Assembly: GCA_030634505.1 (NCBI GenBank)
Contig: DAOWAQ010000115.1
Span: 1-6,525, forward strand
DNA from: Calditrichia bacterium
GTDB lineage: Bacteria; Calditrichota; Calditrichia; JAJRVZ01
Length of the DNA: 6,525 nucleotides
Reading direction: 5' to 3'
The translations under genes and the position numbers were made by a program. Numbering within the stretch: position 1 is the stretch's first letter; each line of letters opens with the position of its first letter. Positions 1-5,670 of the stretch are shown piece by piece. The notes beneath the pieces are model-generated. The model saw only the letters and a list, made by a program, of their open reading frames with translations. It searched no databases and had not been told where the DNA came from.

Positions 1-205
1 CATTATAAACTTTATCATTGATAGTTTTTGCTATATTTTCTTTAAAATAGCCTTGCGGTAATTTGAGGAGATATTCATTTTTTAATTCTTGGGCAATAGA
101 ATTATTAAATATAATAATACTAAATAGAAAAAAAAACAGAGATAAATATAAAATGTGATTTTTATTTGAGTAAGAAAATAAAAACTTGTAATGAGAATGA
201 TTCAT
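1..205 (-). CDS. Exported protein of unknown function, N-terminal fragment
   Basis: The frame stays open from an ATG at 205 to the left edge, giving the first 68 residues of a longer protein. It begins with a polar, basic stretch (MNHSHYKFLF) and then a strongly hydrophobic core at about residues 19-36 (LYLSLFFFLFSIIIF). A likely signal-peptidase I site follows at N-S-I-A before QELKNEY (about residues 39-40). The remaining visible residues (such as LPQGYFKENIAKTIND) look like the start of a mature periplasmic or surface domain that I do not recognise. No cysteine sits at the cleavage point, so it is not a lipoprotein. No strong Shine-Dalgarno precedes the ATG, but it is the only ATG that includes the whole signal peptide. 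The gene starts 62 bases after the TPR gene on the same strand, so it may be the fifth gene of the operon. The function cannot be read from this fragment. Confidence 0.65.
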   Translation of the reverse strand, partial: MNHSHYKFLFSYSNKNHILYLSLFFFLFSIIIFNNSIAQELKNEYLLKLPQGYFKENIAKTINDKVYN

Positions 206-267
206 ATTTGAAAAATTAGTGATGATGAGCTATAATTTACAGCGACTCAGTATGAGGAAAAATTATT

Positions 268-1593
268 CTAATTTTTTTTATTTTCTTCAAGGGCAATAAT
301 CTTATCCAGGATGTCTAATTTTTTATCAATATTTGCATTATCCGGTTGTTGTTCTTTTAAAGCGAGAAAAACTTGCTTTGCCTCTTTATATTTATTTTGA
401 GATACTAAAATTTCTCCCAAGGTCTGGCTTACTATTTTTTGTTTAACGTAGGGACTTTCTTCTTCAGAATCATTTTCAACTTCTATCTCCGGAAGTAAAT
501 CAGATTCAACATTTGTGTCCCTATCTTTTTCACCTTCATCTCCTTCAAATTGTAACTCTACGTTTTTATCTGATTCTTCAAAAAACAATTCTGTTTTTTC
601 ATGTGCATTGTTTTCCTGTGGCTCATCCTTGACTTCAATACTATCTAATCTTAGTTTTGGTTCTTCAAAAGCACTTTCAACTTCATCCGGTTCTTTTTTT
701 ATCTCCTCCTCTATGGAGATTGTTTCTTCTTTTTCTGGTTTTGAAGTATCTTTTTCTGGTTCCACATTGTTTTCTTGTTTCTCTTCAGCCTTTTTACCAT
801 AATCAAGTTCCAGAAATGGAGATTTAGAATCTTCTAACATTTCTTCTTTTTCAAAAGCATCTAATTCATCAATACTTTCTTCAATAGGTTTTTCTTCTGC
901 TAATAATTCACTTTCTATTTCCACCGGTGATTCCAGATCTTTTAAATAATTTTCTGTATCAACATCTGCACTATCCTCACTGGTTTCCTGAATCAGCCCA
1001 TCCATGATTGTTGTAAAATCATCATCCTGATTTTCAAATTGATTTAAGTCAATTTTTAGTAAATCTTCTGCATCCTTTTTCTCAGATTCAACCTCTAACT
1101 CAACTGACTTCTTTTCTTCTTCTAATGAAAATCCGGTATCCTTTTCTTTTCCCGGTTCAATATTTTCTTCAGTGGTTAAAGTAGAAGTATTTTGTGATCG
1201 CCAAACTTCATATACACCTTGTTCCTTGCATTCATCCAATATATTACTATTTAAAGGATCTAGGGTTAATAATCGATAAAGATAGTCTTTATAAACGTCA
1301 TTCAAACCGGTTGCATTATATAAACCGGCAAGTTCTTTCATTACACCCAAATGAGATGAATCATACCTGAGAACACGTTCATATTCTGCCCGGGCTTCCT
1401 CATACATATCTTTTTCCTGATAGCATTTGCCTAATATATAATGACCCTGGGCGTAATTTGGATGCTTTTTGATACCGACTTCACTTAAGAACGTTGCCTG
1501 ATCAATTTTACCTTCGTCAAGTAACTTAGAAGCTACTCTGGCAAAGAGTATACTTTTACCTTCTTCATCTAATATATCTGGTGTGAGATCCAT
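268..1593 (-). CDS. TPR protein with long acidic linker
   Basis: The protein has 441 residues in three parts. Residues about 13-115 form two to three tetratricopeptide-like helix pairs; the clearest is at about 50-81, with GHYILGKCYQEKDMYEEARA and a following YERVLRYD. Residues about 135-379 are a low-complexity linker very rich in Glu, Asp, Ser and Lys, probably disordered and strongly acidic. Residues about 388-425 form a further TPR-like helical hairpin (TLGEILVSQNKYKEAKQVF). There is no signal peptide or membrane segment, so it is probably cytoplasmic. TPRs bind proteins, so a scaffold or adaptor role is reasonable, but no partner can be named. It starts 13 bases after the glycosyltransferase stop with a good ribosome-binding site, which implies co-transcription. 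Acting with the glycosyltransferase or LPS machinery is inference from position. The reading frame is certain; the function is unknown. Confidence 0.85.
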   Translation of the reverse strand: MDLTPDILDEEGKSILFARVASKLLDEGKIDQATFLSEVGIKKHPNYAQGHYILGKCYQEKDMYEEARAEYERVLRYDSSHLGVMKELAGLYNATGLNDVYKDYLYRLLTLDPLNSNILDECKEQGVYEVWRSQNTSTLTTEENIEPGKEKDTGFSLEEEKKSVELEVESEKKDAEDLLKIDLNQFENQDDDFTTIMDGLIQETSEDSADVDTENYLKDLESPVEIESELLAEEKPIEESIDELDAFEKEEMLEDSKSPFLELDYGKKAEEKQENNVEPEKDTSKPEKEETISIEEEIKKEPDEVESAFEEPKLRLDSIEVKDEPQENNAHEKTELFFEESDKNVELQFEGDEGEKDRDTNVESDLLPEIEVENDSEEESPYVKQKIVSQTLGEILVSQNKYKEAKQVFLALKEQQPDNANIDKKLDILDKIIALEENKKN

Positions 1594-1598
1594 TTCAT

Positions 1599-1602
1599 CT
1601 CC
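1599..1602 (-). promoter_or_regulatory. Ribosome-binding site of the TPR gene
   Basis: On the minus strand GGAG lies five bases before the ATG at 1593 (GGAGATGAAATG). It fixes that start. It sits in the 13-base gap after the glycosyltransferase stop and is one of the two best Shine-Dalgarno matches in the window. An ATG within the motif itself is out of frame. Confidence 0.7.
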
Positions 1603-1606
1603 AATA

Positions 1607-3055
1607 TTAATTAAATAAATAATGCTTTATCGATAAATAAGCAATTAAGCTATATCCAAGAAAAAACATCATCATGAATGGTATTATGCCTAATTCCAAA
1701 TAATACAATGCAACACCTACACCTAATAAACTATATAATGCCATGATGATTTCGAATAAAACCATATTATCAAATCGCGGTTTGTACATTTTGGAACTTA
1801 TTGTTCCCTGTTTACCGGTCAAATGAAATTTAGGTGTTCTTTCAAATGGAGATTTTCTATTCATCAATGCTGCCAATACTGCTTTTGAATTGTTTATTGA
1901 AAAACCCATGCTTCCTGACATAAATATTGGAAATAAATATAATCTCTTTTTCCAATCACTATAAATCATTTTTTGTGATATTGCGTAAAAAACAAATGAT
2001 GTTAAGAATGAAATTAGAAAAAAACTGAAAATGAAAAAATATATTTTCGAATCAGGAACAGAATTTTTTATCATTATCAGAGGTAGATTCAATAAAGCTA
2101 ATATCAGTATAAAAGGATAAACTAAATTGTTTGTTAAGTGAAATGTAGAATGTATTTTTAATTTTGTGGAAATTTTACTCTTCCATAACCTGGGTAAAAT
2201 TTTCAACGCAGTTTCTACGGAACCTTTTGTCCACCTGTATTGCTGACTTTTTAACGCATTGACTTCTGCCGGTAATTCAGAAGGTGTCACAACATCATTT
2301 AAAAAAATAAATTTCCATCCTTTTAGTTGAGCACGGTAACTAAGGTCAAGATCTTCTGTCAAGGTATCTGCCTGCCAATTTCCGGCGTCTTCAATACAAG
2401 TTTTCCTCCAGATACCTGCAGTACCATTAAAATTAATAAACAACCCGGCATTATTTCTACCATTCTGCTCAATAACAAAATGACCTGCCAAACCAAATGC
2501 TTGAGCCTTTGTTAAATATGAATATTCCTCATTCAGATGTTCCCATCTTGTCTGAACCATTCCAACATTTTTGTTTTCAAAATAATTGACTGTATTTAAC
2601 AGAAAATTTTTTTCCGGTATAAAATCAGCATCAAATATCGCAATAAATTCACCTTTTGCACTAACGAGCCCATTTCGCAGAGCACCGGCTTTATAACCTA
2701 CCCTGTCTACTCTTTGAATTAACTCAATGTTAAAACCAGATGCTTTATATTTATTAACAAGGTCATTAGAAATTTTAATTGTTTCGTCGGTTGAATCATC
2801 TAAAATCTGAATTTCTAATTTTTCTTTCGGATATTCCAATGCACAAACTGAGTCTATCAATCTTTCGGCCACATAAATTTCATTATAAATAGGTAACTGA
2901 ACAGTTACAAATGGCAAATCCGACATTTCTGCATTTTTTACTTTTTCATTCTTTTTCTTTAAGTAATTATATATTAGGTATGCAGCTTCCAGGCTAAAAA
3001 TACCTACTACGAAAAGTGCTAATAAATATATATTTAATATAATCGAATTTAACAT
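1607..3055 (-). CDS. Membrane glycosyltransferase family 2, cellulose-synthase-like
   Basis: A 482-residue inner-membrane processive glycosyltransferase. A transmembrane helix at about residues 4-30 precedes a cytoplasmic GT-A catalytic domain (about 48-290). The full processive GT2 motif set is present: the first Asp pair in ILDDSTD (D86/D87), KAGAL with R127, DAD (D142, D144) for metal and nucleotide-sugar binding, TED (T233-D235) with the catalytic base Asp, and QQYRW (Q271-W275), the QxxRW motif that holds the growing chain. Four or five membrane segments follow (about 307-328, 338-360, possibly 371-388, 431-452, 457-477), as in BcsA and CslA/CslC-like enzymes. A conserved-looking FERTPK (about 404-409) lies in the loop between them. 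There is no PilZ domain, so direct cyclic-di-GMP control as in BcsA is not indicated. The product should be a beta-linked polysaccharide, but donor and polymer cannot be told. No bcsB, bcsZ or other cellulose genes are visible. The ATG follows the lptE stop by one base. Confidence 0.92.
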   Translation of the reverse strand: MLNSIILNIYLLALFVVGIFSLEAAYLIYNYLKKKNEKVKNAEMSDLPFVTVQLPIYNEIYVAERLIDSVCALEYPKEKLEIQILDDSTDETIKISNDLVNKYKASGFNIELIQRVDRVGYKAGALRNGLVSAKGEFIAIFDADFIPEKNFLLNTVNYFENKNVGMVQTRWEHLNEEYSYLTKAQAFGLAGHFVIEQNGRNNAGLFINFNGTAGIWRKTCIEDAGNWQADTLTEDLDLSYRAQLKGWKFIFLNDVVTPSELPAEVNALKSQQYRWTKGSVETALKILPRLWKSKISTKLKIHSTFHLTNNLVYPFILILALLNLPLIMIKNSVPDSKIYFFIFSFFLISFLTSFVFYAISQKMIYSDWKKRLYLFPIFMSGSMGFSINNSKAVLAALMNRKSPFERTPKFHLTGKQGTISSKMYKPRFDNMVLFEIIMALYSLLGVGVALYYLELGIIPFMMMFFLGYSLIAYLSIKHYLFN

Positions 3056-3056
3056 A

Positions 3057-3554
3057 TTACCAATAGCCCAAAGTATTGTTTAAAATATTTTCTGTTATTT
3101 TTTCCATTGCAGCTAGTATAGCTGCCTCTCTTTCAGTGTCATCTGCTGTAGAGGCATCCATAGCACCATATTCGTTCATCGTTCTTTCCCACAATGCTTT
3201 ATTATTTTTTACATCTTCACACTTTACTTTTACATTTACATAAATATGATACTCTTCCACTTGTTCTCCACTTGCAACCGAAGCTGCTCTTTGGCTAATG
3301 GAAGTTATCACGCCGCTGATAATCAAATCCGCATTACTCTCATCGGTAATTGATAAAGAATTATCTGAAATAAATTCATCTACAATCATATTAGTAAGAT
3401 CTTCACGAACATTTGGGTATTCTGTATTGTTTTCAAATAAAGGTATGGCAACGGTTTTTATGTAGCTGGGTAACGCTCCTTTAAATGAATAATACCCGCA
3501 ACTACTGAAAATCAACAAAAGTATTATTGTTAGATTTTTTGATTTACAAACCAT
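3057..3554 (-). CDS. lptE: LptE-like LPS-assembly lipoprotein
   Basis: I start this gene at the ATG at 3554, giving 165 residues. This puts a classic lipoprotein signal at the N-terminus: MVCKSK, a hydrophobic run (LTIILLLIF), then the lipobox F-S-S-C with lipidated C19. The mature part begins CGYYSFKGALPSYIKTVAIP and continues with FENNTEY, NVREDLTNMIVDEF, a DNSLSIT segment and SNADLIISG. This order is typical of LptE from Bacteroidota/Chlorobiota relatives. A Glu/Ala-rich C-terminal helix (EREAAILAAMEKITENIL) ends at GYW. LptE sits at the outer membrane as the plug and partner of LptD and helps deliver LPS to the surface. The frame also allows a start at 3626, but that would add 24 charged residues ahead of the signal peptide, so I reject it. 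The gene overlaps the activator by 11 bases and its stop is one base from the glycosyltransferase ATG, so translation is probably coupled. The family is assigned from memory of sequence patterns. Confidence 0.8.
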   Translation of the reverse strand: MVCKSKNLTIILLLIFSSCGYYSFKGALPSYIKTVAIPLFENNTEYPNVREDLTNMIVDEFISDNSLSITDESNADLIISGVITSISQRAASVASGEQVEEYHIYVNVKVKCEDVKNNKALWERTMNEYGAMDASTADDTEREAAILAAMEKITENILNNTLGYW

Positions 3555-4692
3555 ACTCTTTGATCTTTCTGTACAAAGTTCTTTCACTAATCTGAAGAGC
3601 TCTTGCAGTTTTCCTTCGACTACCACTAAACTTGATTAACGTTTGTTTGATTAGTTCTCTCTCCATACCTGCCATGGTTGTCGGTTTTAATTCATTTGAA
3701 TCATTATCAAAATTATTTACCGGTAATTCATAATCGGATTGTGTAAAAGTGTTTTGATTTCTTGTAAACAAAAAATCTTTGATCTCATTTACGTCCATTT
3801 TTAAAGACAATAATGTCCTATAAATTATTTCCCTTTCAGCTTGCTCCCTCGGTAGGTTTAAAGGCACAGGTAAATTATGTGAGGTTGGTGTCTCTTCTCC
3901 CAAATTCAAATTGTTTCTTACATAATTAGAGTTTACAACCTGACCTTTATTCAGGATCAACGCCGTTTCAACAAAATTTCGCAATTCCCTTACATTTCCT
4001 GTCCAACTGTATTCTTTTAATAACTGTAATGCTTCAGGTGAAAATCCTTTTACAGTGATATTCTGGGATTTTACAAAATCATCTCTGAATTTGCTCACCA
4101 AAATTGAAATATCTTCTTTGCGACTCCTCAAGGGTTGAATATTTATAGTAACAGCTTTTAGCCTGTAATATAAATCCTGGCGAAATTCTTTTTCTTTTAC
4201 AGCTATTTCAAGATTTTTGTTGGTTGCTGCAATTAAACGAACATCAACTTTTTGGGTACTTGTAGCACCAACCCGCATAAATTCAGATTCTTCCAGTACT
4301 CGCAATAATTTCACCTGTGTTTTAAGAGACATTTCACCTATTTCATCCAGAAAAATCGTTCCTTTGTCAGCTGCTTCAAAATACCCTTTTTTCTGACCTG
4401 TAGCACCGGTAAATGATCCTTTCTCATGACCAAACAACTCACTTTCCAATATACCTTCCGGTATCGCTCCGGTATTCACCGAAATTAATGTTTGTTTTGA
4501 TCTTTTGCTTAATTTATGAATTGCTTTGGCAACCAATTCCTTTCCTGTTCCGCTTTCTCCGTTGATAAGCACCGAAAGATCCGTTGGAGCAACCATTTGA
4601 ATTATTCGAATAATCTCTTCTATTTCTGGTGAAGAGCCAAATAAACCAATATCATTTTTTAATTTTATGTATTTTTCGTTGGAATTTTCCAT
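3544..4692 (-). CDS. Sigma-54-dependent transcriptional activator, no sensor domain
   Basis: A 382-residue bacterial enhancer-binding protein. The AAA+ domain starts almost at once (about residues 17-240), with Walker A GESGTGKE (45-52), a GSFTGA loop (92-97) that contacts sigma-54, Walker B GTIFLDEIGE with D116/E117, arginine-finger residues in FRQDLYYRL (R171, R177) and sensor II GNVREL (232-237). A variable linker (about 262-335) leads to a Fis-type helix-turn-helix at about 340-380 (GSRRKTARALQISERTLYRK). It would hydrolyse ATP to open promoters bound by RpoN polymerase. Only about 16 residues precede the AAA+ domain, so there is no receiver, GAF or PAS module, as in PspF. Activity must be set by another protein, by expression level, or be constitutive. 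The start follows a weak GGA. Its 3' end overlaps lptE, making it the first gene of the envelope operon. Its targets are not evident here. Confidence 0.93.
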   Translation of the reverse strand: MENSNEKYIKLKNDIGLFGSSPEIEEIIRIIQMVAPTDLSVLINGESGTGKELVAKAIHKLSKRSKQTLISVNTGAIPEGILESELFGHEKGSFTGATGQKKGYFEAADKGTIFLDEIGEMSLKTQVKLLRVLEESEFMRVGATSTQKVDVRLIAATNKNLEIAVKEKEFRQDLYYRLKAVTINIQPLRSRKEDISILVSKFRDDFVKSQNITVKGFSPEALQLLKEYSWTGNVRELRNFVETALILNKGQVVNSNYVRNNLNLGEETPTSHNLPVPLNLPREQAEREIIYRTLLSLKMDVNEIKDFLFTRNQNTFTQSDYELPVNNFDNDSNELKPTTMAGMERELIKQTLIKFSGSRRKTARALQISERTLYRKIKEYGL

Positions 4693-4725
4693 TATTCCGT
4701 CATAGCTAAGTTATTGTTTTCTTGA

Positions 4726-4741
4726 TTGTTAAAATTAACAA
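4726..4741. repeat. Inverted repeat ahead of the activator gene
   Basis: TTGTTAA-AA-TTAACAA is a perfect 7-base inverted repeat with a 2-base spacer, 33 bases upstream of the activator ATG. Position and size fit a dimer-binding operator, possibly for autoregulation. In such AT-rich DNA it could arise by chance, and no clear promoter elements could be assigned around it. Confidence 0.4.
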
Positions 4742-4793
4742 ACACCCTTTCTAAAATCAAGGAATCGATAGCTCTATAAATTTAAAATAATAT

Positions 4794-4843
4794 AGTTTAT
4801 TCAAGAATTTTTTCATTTTCTTTAAGAATAATTAGAATAAACT
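4794..4843. repeat. Widely spaced inverted repeat between toxin and activator genes
   Basis: AGTTTATTC (4794-4802) and GAATAAACT (4835-4843) are perfect 9-base inverted arms around a 32-base AT-rich spacer. They lie 36 bases past the toxin stop. The arms are too AT-rich and too far apart for a standard intrinsic terminator and no U-run follows directly. They could be paired operator half-sites, a weak mRNA hairpin protecting the toxin transcript, or chance. The rest of the 4693-4878 gap holds no gene, strong terminator or convincing sigma-70 or sigma-54 promoter that I can see. Confidence 0.3.
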
Positions 4844-4878
4844 GTGATTATTCCTACTAATAATGTTGATTGGATATT

Positions 4879-5283
4879 TTATTTATTACTTTGAATTATT
4901 TTCATTAATTTTTTATCAAAACTATAAATATTGATGTCATCCAAAATACAATTAGAAGCTAAAATGCAATCTACTATATTCATTTTATTTGACTGATAAA
5001 TTTCAAGCGCTTTTAGAAAAACTTCTTTTTTATTTGAACGAATGCCTTTTAAACTTATTATTGCAGACAAATGTTCAGTTATAATTTTTCTTTCTACATT
5101 GTATACTTTTTCCAAAATGAAAACAATTTCTGCAAACACAGATTCTAAAATAAGTGCAAATACATTTTCTGCTTCAATATCGGCGAATATCTCAACTGCT
5201 TTCTTATGATTATTTTCATCGCCTTCAATCAAAAAACGAATAAAAACATTTGTATCAAGAACGATCAAATTTTTCTTTAACAT
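4879..5283 (-). CDS. vapC: PIN-domain ribonuclease toxin (VapC-like)
   Basis: From the ATG at 5283 this is 134 residues, normal for a VapC toxin. It is a single PIN domain with the expected acidic residues: D10 in IVLDTNVF, E52 in SVFAEIVFIL, D105 in NIVDCILA and D123 in SFDKKL. These four coordinate Mg2+ or Mn2+ for cleavage of RNA. VapC toxins typically cut tRNA or rRNA and arrest growth when free of antitoxin. An upstream ATG at 5322 is in frame, but 5283 is preferred: GGGA lies five bases ahead of it, and it places the first catalytic Asp at residue 10 as usual. The gene overlaps the antitoxin gene by 29 bases, the usual coupled order of antitoxin then toxin. All catalytic residues are present, so it appears intact and active. 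The RNA target cannot be predicted. Confidence 0.88.
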   Translation of the reverse strand: MLKKNLIVLDTNVFIRFLIEGDENNHKKAVEIFADIEAENVFALILESVFAEIVFILEKVYNVERKIITEHLSAIISLKGIRSNKKEVFLKALEIYQSNKMNIVDCILASNCILDDINIYSFDKKLMKIIQSNK

Positions 5284-5512
5284 GTTTTTCCCAGGCAATT
5301 TCGTCAACTTCTTTGCTTTCATTGCCCATTATAGATTTTTGTGCATATTTATTAAGACTACCAGCAATATTCAGTATTGATTTCACGGGTTGCAATATTA
5401 TTATGTTATCATCCATAATAATCTCTAATAAATTAGTATCAAGTTTATTTCTGATTTTACTGGGAATTACAATTTGTCCCTTACGCGATATTTTCACTTT
5501 ACTTTTTATCAT
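5255..5512 (-). CDS. vapB: AbrB/SpoVT-family antitoxin, partner of the PIN toxin
   Basis: An 85-residue protein. Residues about 1-44 are a swapped-hairpin AbrB/MazE/SpoVT DNA-binding domain, recognised by VKISRKGQIVIPSKIRNKL and a following short beta segment (IIMDDNIIILQPV). Residues about 45-85 (SILNIAGSLNKYAQ to the C-terminus, with EVDEIAWEKH) form a charged tail that in this type of antitoxin wraps around and blocks the PIN toxin. It should dimerise, neutralise the downstream toxin and repress its own promoter, with the toxin as co-repressor, as is known for VapBC systems. The ATG at 5512 has no strong ribosome-binding site, but the domain begins right at it and no upstream in-frame alternative fits. 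A cluster of palindromes lies directly upstream, in the place expected for its operator. Confidence 0.87.
   Translation of the reverse strand: MIKSKVKISRKGQIVIPSKIRNKLDTNLLEIIMDDNIIILQPVKSILNIAGSLNKYAQKSIMGNESKEVDEIAWEKHVKEKFDRS
5289..5292 (-). promoter_or_regulatory. Ribosome-binding site of the toxin gene
   Basis: On the minus strand TGGGAAAAACATG places GGGA five bases before the ATG at 5283, inside the antitoxin coding region. It decides the toxin start over the in-frame ATG at 5322, which has only a weak, poorly placed GGGCA. The motif allows the toxin to be translated by re-initiation after the antitoxin. Confidence 0.55.
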
Positions 5513-5538
5513 TGGTTTACTTTTTTATTTTTATTACG

Positions 5539-5557
5539 ATTAATTTAGTAAATTAAT
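5539..5557. repeat. 19-base palindrome, probable antitoxin operator
   Basis: ATTAATTTA-G-TAAATTAAT is a perfect 9-base inverted repeat with a single central base, ending 26 bases before the antitoxin ATG. The half-site ATTAATTTA recurs as a direct copy at 5611-5619. It covers the proposed -10 element, so a bound AbrB-type dimer would block transcription. Low base complexity makes chance matches more likely than usual. Confidence 0.5.
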
Positions 5558-5570
5558 TGAAACAATTCAA
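5542..5570 (-). promoter_or_regulatory. Possible sigma-70-type promoter of the toxin-antitoxin operon
   Basis: On the minus strand TTGAAT (5565-5570) and TAAATT (5542-5547) are separated by 17 bases, each matching four of six consensus positions. The transcript would begin about 20-25 bases before the antitoxin ATG. AT-rich DNA gives many such matches. The support is the ideal spacing, the correct place and the overlap with palindromes. Confidence 0.33.
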
Positions 5571-5585
5571 TAACAGCATTGAATT
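5564..5585. repeat. Inverted repeat in the toxin-antitoxin upstream region
   Basis: AATTCAAT (5564-5571) and ATTGAATT (5578-5585) are perfect 8-base inverted arms around AACAGC. The left arm covers the proposed -35 element. Together with the palindromes on either side it makes three symmetric elements in 55 bases, an arrangement known for cooperative toxin-antitoxin repression. Confidence 0.42.
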
Positions 5586-5593
5586 ACGTAATT
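5582..5593. repeat. 12-base perfect palindrome
   Basis: AATTACGTAATT reads the same on both strands with no spacer. It overlaps the right arm of the neighbouring inverted repeat by four bases. It may be an additional operator, or a site for an unrelated regulator. The rest of the gap up to the hutI stop (5594-5670) shows only AT-rich sequence, with one more ATTAATTTA and no terminator hairpin. Confidence 0.38.
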
Positions 5594-5670
5594 AATCTAC
5601 TTTATATCCTATTAATTTATATATGTTGTTAGGTAATTAATAATGTGGAATGGAGTAAAGTAGTTTCAAT

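Noticed and set aside
206..267. Terminator between the TPR gene and the exported protein gene
   Set aside because: T- and A-runs are present but no GC-containing hairpin precedes them; read-through is more likely.
515..802. Plus-strand open frame rich in Ser and Phe
   Set aside because: It is the reverse of the acidic linker of the TPR gene; Glu- and Lys-rich codons read backwards give Ser and Phe. It has no homology signature and no ribosome-binding site.
2327..2515. Plus-strand open frame of 62 codons
   Set aside because: It lies wholly inside the glycosyltransferase catalytic domain, whose motifs prove the other strand is coding.
3555..3626. Upstream start for lptE adding 24 residues
   Set aside because: The added segment is charged, lies inside the activator's DNA-binding region and would bury the lipoprotein signal peptide.
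4693..4878. Sigma-54 promoter driving the activator operon
   Set aside because: I looked for GG-N10-GC with the usual flanks on the minus strand and found no convincing match.
5284..5322. Upstream ATG for the toxin gene adding 13 residues
   Set aside because: The ATG at 5283 has the better ribosome-binding site and places the first catalytic Asp at the usual position.
5250..5543. Plus-strand open frame with a hydrophobic end
   Set aside because: It is antisense to the antitoxin gene and the start of the toxin gene, both with clear domain signatures; its apparent membrane segment comes from AT-rich antisense DNA.
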